Positions 22,801 to 33,500 of a stretch of 37,882 nucleotides of DNA are shown piece by piece. The notes under the pieces were generated by a model. It was not told the DNA's origin and ran no database searches. It saw only the letters and a program-made list of their open reading frames with translations. The stretch is from Apostichopus californicus (lineage: Eukaryota; Echinodermata; Holothuroidea; Aspidochirotida; Stichopodidae). Each line of letters starts with the position of its first letter. Position 1 is the stretch's first letter. Both the position numbers and the translations under genes were made by a program. The stretch covers positions 1-37,882 of the forward strand of contig JAIPMN010008551.1 of the NCBI GenBank assembly GCA_020650975.1, given 5' to 3'.

Positions 22801-25275
22801 AAAAACTGCAAGTTAATCCCCCCAAAAAAACATTATTTGTACCGTTTGTTTGAAATTATCCTTAGTAACTAGAAAAGTTACAAGTAAATAGAGTCAAACA
22901 TTTCCCTGAAAACATGCCAAGATTTTCACCATCCTTCAGTCGTAATCTGTTCATGCCATATAGCAAGGTGTGTAGTATAGCAACAATAAAGTACTGATAT
23001 AAAGAATTAAGAGGTAGGCTAAAGAACAAAAGGAGGAAGTATCGCATAATGTTCCAACCAAAAACAAGTACACATAACAAATGGAACCTGGGTTTTTGAT
23101 AGGATGTAGAGATGAGACAATAACACATTCCCTCTACGTCAAAAGTTGAGGGCAATAAACATTGACCTCTAATAACTTAGAACAAGAACGTTCAGATCTC
23201 ATTAAGCATTAAAGGCATTGAAGACTCGCCCCAAACCGTGTGCCGCGACCTAAAAAAGTTAACTTTCCGTTGCTTGCAAGTGAAGTTTTTCTCTTGTCGC
23301 TACAAAGTGCAGACAGTAATGAAACATGATACCTTGTTATCTTTAGCTGGACCTGAGATGTCCATCGCTGTATCGTTTGTACACTGTGCTGTGGGTATTG
23401 ACTGCAGCTGTATGTACTGACTGTACACTAGTGTCTAATTACCGACAGTAGCAAGCTGTGTGTGTATTTTCTGGGATCGATGGTGATGTCTAACACTTCT
23501 GTTACACCTCATTCGAAACTAGGTCAGATTACCGGCATTAGACGATTCTTTTTGCGCGAGTCTTCGCACCTTTAAACAGATATCAACTCTGACAGTAATG
23601 CACACGTCTCCACTTTAAAGGGTTCTGTATCAACCTGAGGTGAAACTGTTGTAGTTACCTGAACTGCCTGGTAAGGATATATTTGGATGTTGCGTACTGA
23701 GATTGCCGTGGTGATCGAGCGTGTATTGCGACTGTGCCCAATCTGGTAGGTCAGCAGCTTGCACTGGTGAATTGTTGGGCTTGATAGGAGATGGAGCTGT
23801 GTCTCTTGTAGAGGAGGAATGAGTTGCTGGGTTTATCATATGCCTCTGTCCTTCAAACAACATAGCCATTGTTCTCTCTGAAGTAAGAGATTTGGTTGTT
23901 AATTGTTAATGCACACGAACAAGAAATCAAAGAAAAGGGAAACAAATTATAACATGTATATGAAATTAAGTCATACAGGCTGCATCAGATCAGTTTGAGC
24001 CTAGTGCCAGGGATGTGATAGGTACTCCCTAGACAACTTATGAAATCATGTGCTAATATTAAATAGATTCCAAAAGCAACTTGTTAATCTACAGGTGTTG
24101 ATAAGTGAACAAAGACAAATAAATAATGAGAGATACTACAACTACAAAATTTATATGCATCTTAGAACTAAAACAATTTTTTAGTCTGAATATATATCAA
24201 TTGCTCAAGTTGAGATTAGAAAGCATCTCCAAGGGATAGTGATCAAAGAAAGTTGTATTTATATTATTACTGTAGTAGTAGTAGTAGTAAGTTGAGTCTT
24301 GTCTATCCGACATGCTCAGTGATTAACCTCCGCCACGTAACACGATCTTGCACAAGGTTTATTGCTTCCTCAAAATTGTTAATATTAACATCCTTAAATT
24401 GCAACTTTATTTTTCCAAGCAAGGTAGTCTCGGGCCTTCCTACTGGTTTAGCAGTGTCTCAGTGCTTCTCTTAAAGCAACCTTTGCTGGAGCGTCCTCCC
24501 GAAGTCTTGCTACATGACCGAAAAATCTCAATCTTCTATGTGCGACTATGGATGACCAAGGTGTTTGGTTGGTTTCATTGTAGAGCTCATCTTTTGATAA
24601 CCAATTGTTATTGGTCCATCTAATGTTGAGAATATCGAAGTAGTCTCCTTTGAAAAGTGTCAATTTTGCGATCAAGATCCTTCGTTGTGCCCCACAGTTC
24701 GCAATTGTACAAAAAAATACTCTTTAATAAAGCCTCAAAAATCCTAAGCTTAATGTTCCGGCTTATGTTTTGCTTTTGAAAATACTTTACAGTGTGTTGA
24801 AAGCACCGTTGATTATACCAATTCTTCGGTTAATATCTTCTTCGGTCCCCAGCAAGCTTCCAACATATTTACACTTCTCCCAACTTTCATTTCCTTTTCT
24901 TGTGATTGAAAATTTCTCAGTTTTTGTGCAATTGATTTTCAGATTCCTTCCTGCCAGTTTCTCAGAAACTCGTTTTTCGATATCTTGCAGTATATGCTGA
25001 CCAGTTGATGGCCAAGAGATATCATCAGCGTATTATTACTGTAGTAGTAGTTAATGTAGACTTGCAATTAGGTTAGAAAATTTGACTGATATACATAATA
25101 GACTTTTCGAATATATGCCATGTACACAAAACACTGAAGCTATGATGAGCATGTTCTTACCATAAACTGTTTTCATTCTTTGACGGAAATCCACACCCAT
25201 GTTCACCTCTTTCTCTCCAACATGTGTTTTCAACTGACAAAAGTTGTTATCGAATGGGTTTTGTCTTTTTGTCAT
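19813..25275 (-). CDS. SIVA1: apoptosis regulatory protein Siva (complete four-exon gene)
   Basis: The exons in coding order are 25275-25161, 23877-23659, 22346-22184 and 19867-19813. They join in phase to about 183 aa; human Siva has 175. The N-terminus MTKRQNPFDNNFCQLKTHVG matches the Siva start MPKRSCPF. Residues about 36-53 (KTVYERTMAMLFEGQRHM) match the conserved region after it. A poorly conserved Ser/Pro/Asn linker follows. The C-terminal 70 residues carry the Siva cysteine array (CTSC, CSFC, CSQCCREC, CSLC, then CFCLSC), which binds zinc in known Siva proteins. Siva is a cytoplasmic and nuclear adaptor of TNF-receptor-family death signalling, also reported to act in p53/ARF ubiquitination. 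Its role here is inferred by homology. The gene stands head to head with codanin-1. Confidence 0.93.
20376..20440 (+). repeat. repeat fragment with GATCCTAGCAGGATC palindrome
   Basis: GATGTTTCGATCCTAGCAGG followed by ATCTTCTTCAGAG is recognisable as a motif I associate with dispersed repeats in several invertebrate genomes. The class is not settled; Penelope-like elements are one possibility. Related copies in inverted arrangement lie at 34084-34161. This copy sits in SIVA1 intron 3. Confidence 0.4.
21840..22117. repeat. three-copy minisatellite, unit about 95-100 bp
   Basis: Each unit runs from GAGAGGGTC(A/T)TATTTTGA through AGTA(A/C)(C/T)GTAG(G/T)TTTGATAAAA to TGTTGACCAA. Units start near 21841, 21940 and 22035. 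The array ends 67 bp beyond the 3' boundary of SIVA1 exon 3, inside intron 3. Confidence 0.85.
22184..22346 (-). CDS. SIVA1: SIVA1 exon 3 (cysteine-rich region)
   Basis: It encodes GQPRPPPPARCTSC and then the paired cysteines of the Siva zinc-binding tail, ending GTTATCAA with donor GTAAGT. The 5' boundary is uncertain. The acceptor TTATCGTAG (start 22346) has the better pyrimidine tract. An acceptor 21 bp upstream (start 22367) also keeps the frame and would add seven residues (DDSLVIV). Confidence 0.88.
23209..23575 (-). mobile_element. MITE copy 3 (full length, inverted relative to copies 1 and 2)
   Basis: About 367 bp. It begins TTAAAGGCATTGAAGACTCG and ends GCGCGAGTCTTCGCACCTTTAA (20 of these bases are inverted repeat). 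It matches the other two copies over nearly all its length in the opposite orientation and includes the segment deleted from copy 1. It lies in SIVA1 intron 2, only 83 bp from exon 2. Confidence 0.88.
23659..23877 (-). CDS. SIVA1: SIVA1 exon 2
   Basis: The acceptor CTTACTTCAG restores the frame, giving ERTMAMLFEGQRHM across the junction. This matches EKTKRLLFLGAQ in vertebrate Siva. The rest is a Ser/Pro/Asn/Gln-rich linker, longer than in human. It ends TTCAG with donor GTAACT, phase 1. Confidence 0.9.
24262..25050 (-). mobile_element. 5'-truncated non-LTR retrotransposon flanked by a 20-bp target duplication
   Basis: The same 20 bp, TATTATTACTGTAGTAGTAG, lie at 24262-24281 and 25031-25050. 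Between them, the minus strand encodes the C-terminal part of a reverse transcriptase. It starts at ADDISW (the catalytic ADD, with the usual preceding Tyr falling on the junction), then LQDIEKRVSEKLAGRNLKIN, a stop after NTL, a frame change, and the typical LINE tail WTNNNWLSKDELYNETNQTP and RRLRFFGHVARLR. It ends in (ACT)n. The insert is a dead copy in SIVA1 intron 1. The clade was not determined. Confidence 0.9.
24448..25030 (-). pseudogene. reverse transcriptase C-terminal fragment (LINE ORF2), disrupted
   Basis: About 190 codons remain in at least two frames. The first frame runs from ADD to an internal stop near 24790. The second gives GDYFDILNIRWTNNNW through the RRLRFFGHVARLR motif common to the ends of many LINE polyproteins. 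The palm region before ADD and the endonuclease are absent because of 5' truncation. Confidence 0.85.
25161..25275 (-). CDS. SIVA1: SIVA1 exon 1 (start codon)
   Basis: The exon runs from ATG at 25275 to ACAGTTTATG with donor GTAAGA. The 115 nt leave phase 1. It encodes the conserved N-terminal motif MTKRQNPF and VDFRQRMKTVY. A possible acceptor (GGTAACAACAG) a few bases upstream of the ATG suggests a separate 5' UTR exon. Confidence 0.92.
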
Positions 25276-26880
25276 GTTTCTTACTTCTGTTGTTACCCAC
25301 AGGAACTAAAAAGATCTAATTGTCAACTTTAAGCTGAAAGATAAAATGTACAAACATGCATTAACATTAGCAAATGACTGTATTTACATAACACAGAGTA
25401 TTGTATAGTTTATTCAGTCCATAGTTTTGGTTGGCCCACCTTTCTCCTATCAAAGATTACCTCATATTGTCATAACACAGGAAACTACTGTCAAATCTGG
25501 GAAGTCTGCATTTAAGATTTTTGACAATAATGTCGAAAATGTCTTTAATGTTATATCTTATAATACTTTCAAGCCATAGTCTGACAAGTTTAAAAAAGAA
25601 CAATGGAAACTGTGTTTGAACTTAGCAGTTTGCTCGACAATTAACTACGTTGCATAGATATTATGAAGCTTTCAGGGAACAGCATAGTATAAATAATGAA
25701 TCACGATTACCTTCTTTTCAATATATGAGTTATCTTATATGCTTATCGGCCTGCATCCTCGGACAAAGCCAAAAGGTTAAGGCTAGGGTACAACTTCCTA
25801 AACTTGGGCTAAGTTATCCTACCCCTAGTACCCCTACCCTAGCCTAGGCTAACCGCAGTTACTCAACAGTTAATGTGAATCTAGCCCAGGCCTAGTCTAG
25901 GTTTACCTCTCACTAAGTTTTGGAGTCAGACGAAGAATTCTCTTTGAAGTGAATACTTGTCAGTTTTTCTCCGTCCTGAAGCAGCTTCTAAATCCGGAAC
26001 CCTGCTACATGCACAGTACTCTATTATTAGAGTGAGAAGCAACTTGTTCTTCTGCTGACTCTTATGGAATGTTAGGCAAATGAGGTAGCCCTGCAGCATA
26101 TCATGTTAGTAAATGCTAGCCACATTACACTTTTAATAATTTGCGGGAATGATGAACAAGCAAACAAACGGAAGCCTCTACGTACTATTGGAACATACTG
26201 CTGATTGCTCCCTATTATATGTGGGTTAAACTTATAGTGCTTGTTCTGAAAACACACGATGATATTTATCGGCTACCATACTAAACTGTATTTCTATTTG
26301 GCGGGAATGATCTCCATCAGCTGATATTGTAAATACGGTTAACTGTGAAGTGTGACTGCAGCACAGAATGTATGTACGATCATAATAATAATAATAGGCT
26401 CCAATATTGAACAGCCCGCTGTAAATAGGCTACATACAGTAATGTAGGCCTATCCTGGTACAGTAACTAGTAAACATACCATAGCCTAACTTTCATCTAG
26501 CTGTACTGCACGAACTGATTGGAAACATCCATATCATTAGGCCTAGTGTATTAGTTACTGTTATCAAACTATGCAAAAATTATGCAAAAGAAATTTACAT
26601 ATAAGTTATGCCACCCAAAAATTAGATTCATCAATTTCATGGCATACCTAGGCCCTAGTATAACAAGTGTTTTAATCATAAGTGTTGGCCCTATTCACTA
26701 TGAAACAAATTTCAGATGCTTATTTACAAAGAATTCACTGGAATAAGTGTCTTGAAAGTGTTCTGTGATATATCAATATTTATTGGTTAGACACTGCTAA
26801 CTATAATATGAAACATATTCTGTCTATTCATAATAGTATTACTAAAACTGATATTTATATGATAGTGCTAGGAGTATAGT
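25276..26880. promoter_or_regulatory. intergenic region between divergent SIVA1 and codanin-1
   Basis: Together with 26881-27470 this separates two divergent start codons by 2.2 kb. It presumably holds both transcription starts and any upstream non-coding exons. An ATA/ATT microsatellite lies at about 26380-26395. The open frames here (for example 25650-25847 and 26072-26257) show no coding features. No core promoter motif is clear. Confidence 0.4.
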
Positions 26881-26882
26881 CA

Positions 26883-27350
26883 GTATTGCTAATTTCGGAA
26901 CACTGCGAATTTCGGACACCCCAAAGAAATGCATGACACCCTACAGGAAGAGCCAAATTTCACCAACAAGTACGAAGCTACAGTTATTTTCTCTCCAAAA
27001 TGACCTGTGTGCAAGTAAATACTTACATATTTGTCAATAAAATGACGGAGATCTATGAAGTCTGTTATAATTACTGAAAGAGCAACTGCGCCACCAATTT
27101 TATCACCAGCGCCACACTGTAGGCCGGGTGTCCGAATATTCGCAATACTCGAGCAAAGAAATACCAGTTCCACAATCACAAGAATCTTTGTGAAATACAA
27201 CGTGAAAACAGTTTGCAGGAAAGAAAGTTTGGCCGTGTATCGTACTATAACATACTTCTCCCACCATATCAAGTATATTTTCAGGTGATTTATACCAAAT
27301 AGATATAGTTTTGGGGTGTTTTAAGGCTTAGGTGTCCGGAATACGAAGTG
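26883..27350. mobile_element. possible non-autonomous DNA element with inverted ends
   Basis: CACTGCGAATTTCGGACACC at 26901-26920 is the imperfect reverse complement (about 17 of 20) of GGTGTCCGGAATACGAAGTG at 27331-27350. A third related copy, GGGTGTCCGAATATTCGC, lies inside at 27126-27143 in the same orientation as the right end. No target duplication was identified. The element ends about 65 bp before the codanin-1 exon acceptor. Confidence 0.4.
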
Positions 27351-27470
27351 CCCATGCTACTAGGCCTACCCCTAATATTGTAATTCTACTTGACATGTCC
27401 TCCTTCCTTCGGCAGTTTATATGACAGGATTGGAGCTTACATCAGGCAGGATGAGAGGAGAGAATACAAA

Positions 27471-27569
27471 ATGACAGCTGTTCTGGAGAAGCTAGTTTAT
27501 GAGGAGGTCTGTCCAAGGGAGATAGTTGATTGGCTTACTCAAAAACAGTCAATTAGCGCATCACCAAAG
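27471..27569 (+). CDS. CDAN1: CDAN1 exon 1 (coding part)
   Basis: It encodes [20 protein letters not shown] and on to ASPK, with donor GTATGT, phase 0. The start is chosen by alignment with the vertebrate N-terminus. An in-frame ATG at 27390 exists, but a strong acceptor (CCTCCTTCCTTCGGCAG, ending 27415) lies between the two. The exon therefore probably begins at 27416 with 5' UTR joined to an upstream non-coding exon. Confidence 0.92.
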
Positions 27570-30500
27570 GTATGTTTGAATGATAAACTGCTTCTAGGCC
27601 AACACGTAAGTCTAACATATATGCCACCAATATGCTACAGTATATATCTAAAATAAGTCATGCTTAAACTCTAAAAAACACTTTCCTGCCATGCACCCTC
27701 TGATCATTGAGTCAATTTTAATCTGTCTAAATCAATCCTCTATAGTTTGGAATGAGGTGGACAATTCAAACCTCCAGGAAATAGCTTTGTGTTATGTAGT
27801 TCAAAACTTTTAGCATTCTTGAAAAAACATGTTTAATAAATTTGGAGACAAATTCTGACCTCTTACAAGGAAGCTTGTGTTTGTAGCAGCTCTTCAGAAA
27901 CATTGGATGATGGGGATATGTCATGGTTCAGTTGTTGTCTGAATTTCCGCTGACTAAATATCTATTGTATGAATTTAAAATTTGCGAGCAAATTACATTA
28001 TCATTAACTTTTTGTGGTGGAAAAAGACTGAAGTGAATGACCAAAGCAAGTTCATGGAGAGTTATGTTGCACAAAGAGTGTTAAAAATTGGCTTCTTGTC
28101 AGATCAATTGCACTTTTTTTTTATGAGTACTCATAACTAAGAACAGCTGTGTGCCCAGTTATTGTGTACTTGCAGTTCAACAACGTCTCGGACTCCTCTT
28201 AAAGCCTTCGCCTTGATTATTTTTTTTTATTATCATTTAGTACGGGTGTTTTTTATATTGTTGCATTAGGATTTTACATTGTATGCCTTATTGGTTCTAT
28301 ATATTAAATATTTAGGTTTTTGACAGTTACTATTTGGTTTTTAGGTTTTACAATTTGTAAAGCGCTTTGAGCAGCTTTGCTGATTATATGGGCTATATAT
28401 ATATTACAAGTTATTATTATGATTATTATAAGTTGCAGAATATCAGCTGTCCAATTGGTATGCACCATTTGTACATATAGCAATTTAGATTGTTTCGACT
28501 TTTAAAATATATTCAACATGTTTCATTCTATGTCTTCTCAGAACAAGCATTGCGAGCTTACAGCTCTCAACAGCTTGAGGAGTTCTTTCGTGCAGTTTTT
28601 CATCAATCATCTTCGTAGCCAAACAGCCCAACTAACTTTCCACGGTCAGACAGCATTGGCTTCACCTGCAGGAAAGGCAAACAAACTCTTTAAAGCCTTG
28701 CAGCAGCAAACCAGTAAACCAGTTGTGAGACCACACTCAGGTTCTCGTAAGAGCAAGGTTAATCTATTTCAGAGCCCTGCCTCCTCAGATTTCTCCGATC
28801 TATCGGTACTGGAAACGAGTAACTCTTCCATCGACACGTCGACTAGTATCTTAGAGAGCAGAACGAGAAGAGGAGACGTCAAACATGTCAGCAACAGAAG
28901 CATCTCGAGTCTGGACAGTGAATTGCAATCAAGCAAGTCATTCGAACGGCTTTCGAAGCCGGCTGGCTCTAGGTTCGACAGGAAGCCAAAGAAGTCCCGC
29001 TCGTACAATACGCACAAGACGAGTACAGACTGGAGCCGGTCTAAGGGTAGTAACAGAAGTGGTCCTAGCTCAATTCATGACTTTAGTCTAGACAGTCTAC
29101 AAGATTTTCCAGGTATGTGTTCCAATTCAAGTCTGACTTCAACACCCAGAAGAATCACGCCAACCGCAGTGAGCACACCGTTGAGCACGTCCAAGCAGCG
29201 TCCAAGTTTTGGAGATGAACAGTCGCCATCGCCATGGCCACAGACTTCTCCGGGTAACCTCGGAAGTGTCCTCAGTAACTCTGGAAGAGCGAGCCTCGAA
29301 GACGAGAGAGATTTGTTGAAGATGTTGAAATCTGGTAAGACCAAGCAGATTGCCGTCAGCAGCAGGTTCTCTCCACAGTCCCCGGGAGAGAAGGCGAAAA
29401 GCGTCTCGGTTTGTGACGTTGATGCTGTTGTACCAGAGATGAACAAAGTTACCTTTGCTGAACAATTGGAACTGGTCATTGAGTTGTACTCGATCATGTT
29501 GGAAGGTATGCTCTATATGTTAATTGCCCTCATGGGTAGATACCTCAGTCTTTGAATGTAATGTATAATTCACTTTTTGAAGTCTTTAATTGCCAAAAGG
29601 GGAAATGATCTATATGCACATGGTCATGGTGACAGGTACAGTACTTGCGTTGGGTTGGTTGTGTGTGTACGTGATGCCTTGGGATTTAAACACCATAACT
29701 GAAAACTACAAGAGACCACAAGAGGAGACAAAAAATGAACACCTTTATACAAACATGGTACTTCAAGATGGCCAGCTTTGGAGCTACTCATCTTGTAGAT
29801 TATTATTGGCAAGTATCAGAACCCTTTTGTTTTTAGGTGGCAGTCAGAGGTCAACATGTCATACTGTGAATATGTTTTGAACAAAATATCTCAAGAATGA
29901 GCTTTGTTCTGCGTACTGGAATATGGGTCATAGAACTCTGCAGTGAATGAACTTTAACAGTATAAACTCAGTTAAAATATGATGAAAACTACGATCATTT
30001 TTCTTTACAGAACTTTTGATTCCGAACCTGTGGATGGAGATATATTTCTTGTTTCAACTTTTGACCGTGAAAGGGGCTGTCAGTGAGACTAGATGCTATG
30101 ATTATTGTTACCTCTCAACTGTTCATAATGCTGTGTACTTCACAGTCGAAGTTCTCAGTAAACTCAGTAGGTAAGCTTTACAGTGCCAATTTCATAAATA
30201 AGCTCAAATTTGTAAAGTCTAGAGATGACACCAGATACCAAGTCTGGCTGGATATTAAGGGAAAATTATCCCGTTTTGCCAAGAATTATCTCTCGAGAAG
30301 ATGAATTCATAACTTTGTGGTCATTGAGAAAATTGCATTAACTTTTGTTATGATTTTGCAGATACCTTGCTCTTCTAGACAAAGCCACCCTTAAATTATT
30401 ACTGGACAACGATGCCATTCAGAGATTTAAGCCTGCCTTCCATCGTCAGTTAATCTTACTATGGGAGAAGAGCTCAGTCAGTTCCTCTAGTAACAGTAAA

Positions 30501-33500
30501 CCTAACTCGATGTTAGCTGGCGTTCCATTCCATGTTGAGACCGATAACCGGGAGAACTTTCCATCTGATAGATCTTTCCACTGCTTTAAGAAGCAACGGT
30601 AAGTCAAAAAATATTTGCGTAGACAGGGCCGGATTTACCCGTTTGGGGCAGCTGTGAGACAGAGATGTTACTTTGGGTCTCAACAAGGGTTTTGCTTATA
30701 TTATAATACTGGTGTAATATGGGTGCATACAGTGGACACTGTGGCTCCCCTTGATCAAGGGGCCCAGGCCAATCTAACCTATTGGTATATTCGTCTCTGT
30801 TCCTTGAAGACCTTGGACACTGATTAAAGCTTTTTGACACTTTTATAATAGGATGACAAATGTAGCAAGCAGAAATCTCCTGGGTTGGGAAATCGTTGCA
30901 TTATCATTCAATGTACTTAGTACCCAAAATAAAATGAATTATTCCAAATTTTACATCTCGACCCAAGGCCACAAGCTACCTAGGTGAGATTTGGACCAGC
31001 AAGTTGCTTTTTCTTGCTCCATAAAATATTTTTGGAAAATCTTAGATTAAATTACATGATGATTGAACTACTAAGCATATAATTTTCTAAACTTGCAGGA
31101 TTTAATAGGACAAAAGAACCTTTTTATCAAAGTAAATCTGTATTGTTCAAAGTAATGAATGTTTCAAACTTCCTTTCCTATTTTTCAACAGCGATAAATT
31201 TTATGAGTTGCTACGTGAGTGGCAAGTCCAACATACTATCCCTGGATGGAGCATGCGTGCTAGTATGGCTACAAGAATAAGGTATGCTTCACTATATCAC
31301 TTGATGGAAGATGCTCATGTACAAAAAAGAAGAGTTTTAATTTTGGAACCAAAGCATGCATGCTACTGGTTACAAAACCTGTGTTAATCTTGGCAACATA
31401 AAACTGTTTAAACATGTTAAACACAATTTAAAGCAAGTGCTTTTTGTGCAAAAGAAAACTCTTTTCGTCTTACCATTTTCCCTAGTTTTTGTAACATCCA
31501 AACTGTCTTCATGTGTTTAAAAAATGCATATTACATTTTTTCGCAGAATTATGTGTCATTTGAGAATTGCACAGTGCTATTGCAATGAAGATAAAGAAGG
31601 AATAAATAAACTTTACTTGTTAGCAATGAATGCTCAGGTTGTTGGTACTACTATATGATGTAGTAAAAGCTAGTGTGAGGTAACCTTTTCACTTGTCAAG
31701 GAAGTTTCTGACAATCCTTTTTTTGATGTGACTTTTTATGGAAAAGGAATAAAGCCCTATTGTTCTTCTTTCTGGGTCACTATGTGAACTGTAATGTTGT
31801 CCAATTGTCCAAAGATTTCTTTTGTTGATTAGTCAGGGTTACTGTTGCGATGTTTAGTTTGGGCCTTTGCCACCCTATGTACTGCTGAACTAGACAGATA
31901 TGAATTTTTAAAGTTGCTTTTTTTCTTTTTTTCTTTGATTTTGCAGGGAACTTGTTGCTATGGCAACTGACATCACCAATATCTTTCATTTTGCGAAATT
32001 ATTTACATCTCAACTGATAAAAGTAAGTTTTGAATTCATAGCTTCTTATGATGTCCAATATTTGTAGTGGTGTTGATCATACTAGGCTCTGGTTTTGTGG
32101 TTCTACATTATCTACTGTGTATAACTTTAAATAAAACAATATACAAACAGCATATTTCATTTAATAGAGACTGAGTAGGACGATATATAAACTTAGAGAC
32201 TTCTGAAGCTGTTTCTGCACTATTAATGCCTAACTAAACTACAATCCTGATAATGACAGGGCAGCACACCTTTTTTTGGTTTTTAATCCTGGGACTGTGA
32301 AGAATACTTTTTATGGTCAGGCTTCAAACAAAGATTTTATATGATAATTTATTTTGTGAGTGTTGATTGTAACAATTATTTTGGGGGTGATGATACTTTT
32401 TGTTATTTATAGATGTGCCTTGAAGATCCAGACCAAGTTACAGGTCCTCATGAGAATTTCCTGCTCAATCACTTAAAAATGGAGAACCCTGATAAACTGA
32501 AAAGGTATGTCAAAGTTCAAAACAAAGACACAGTTCTTCCTATGGCAATAATACATTTCATTATATAGTCCATTATACTCATAGAAAAATTTCATAACTC
32601 AGCATTTAAGGTTTGGAGACATTTTATGTGACTTCTAGATCAACCCAAGGGCCTAAAAATGTTCACGCTATACCTGGTCGTTTAGCAATGTGAACATTTT
32701 CTGCAATTTGAAATTATTTATTGCAAAAGTTTCTTGCAGAATATTAAATATGTTCCGTAATATCAAGATACATTTGCATGCAAGAATTGCCAATTTGTAC
32801 CAAGAAGTTAAAAGAGAGACTCATATATATTTAGTTAGAGCTCGTTGACCGGTGTTATTGTCTAGGTTGGAAGAGCGGTTCACAACTCCATCATCCGTGG
32901 TTGGACCTTGCCCTCCGCCACAGTTTCCAGGCTGCCAAGAATTCTTCCGCAAGTTCATCCTGGAAGCAGATGGGTATGTCATATCCGTCGGTTGAAAAAG
33001 TGAAACTTTTCGTCCGGTTGAGAATTAACTTTTTGTGGATACAGTTTAGAATTGGAAGTTAAGAGAAATGTAAGAGGGTGAGGATGTGACTGCATGTAGG
33101 ACATAGATCTAATTAAGGGAAAACAAGAATTGATGATTTGCGTCATTTTCATCCGGTTGTGTATTAACGTTCAGTGGATATAGTTTAGAATTGGTAGTTA
33201 AGAGAAAAGTAAGTGGGTGAGGATGTGACTGCATGTAGGACATAGATCTTATTAAGGGAAAACAAGAATTGATGATTTGCATCATTTCATCCGGTTGTGT
33301 ATTAACTTTTAGTGGATATAGTTTAGAATTGGTAGTTAAGAGAAAAGTAAGTGGGTGAGGATGTGACTGCATGTAGGACACAGATCTAATTAAGGGAAAA
33401 CAATTCCCGTCGGGATTGGTTGTAGTCCTATTACATTTTGTTTGTATTTGATACATGTTGAGCATTGGTGATGTTTACTCAATGTTGTTGTTATGTGAAA

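Noticed and set aside
25650..26257. Short frames in the SIVA1-CDAN1 interval
   Set aside because: No domain, no homologue and ordinary intergenic composition.
27390..27470. N-terminal extension of codanin-1 from the in-frame ATG at 27390
   Set aside because: A strong splice acceptor ending at 27415 lies between, and the vertebrate N-terminus aligns with the ATG at 27471.
28769..29497. Minus-strand frames up to 140 aa opposite codanin-1 exon 2
   Set aside because: They lie antisense to an exon with clear homology, so they are treated as shadows.
33109..33465. Minus-strand frame of 118 aa with an internal protein repeat
   Set aside because: The repeat is the 138-bp minisatellite, a multiple of three that keeps the frame open; not a gene.
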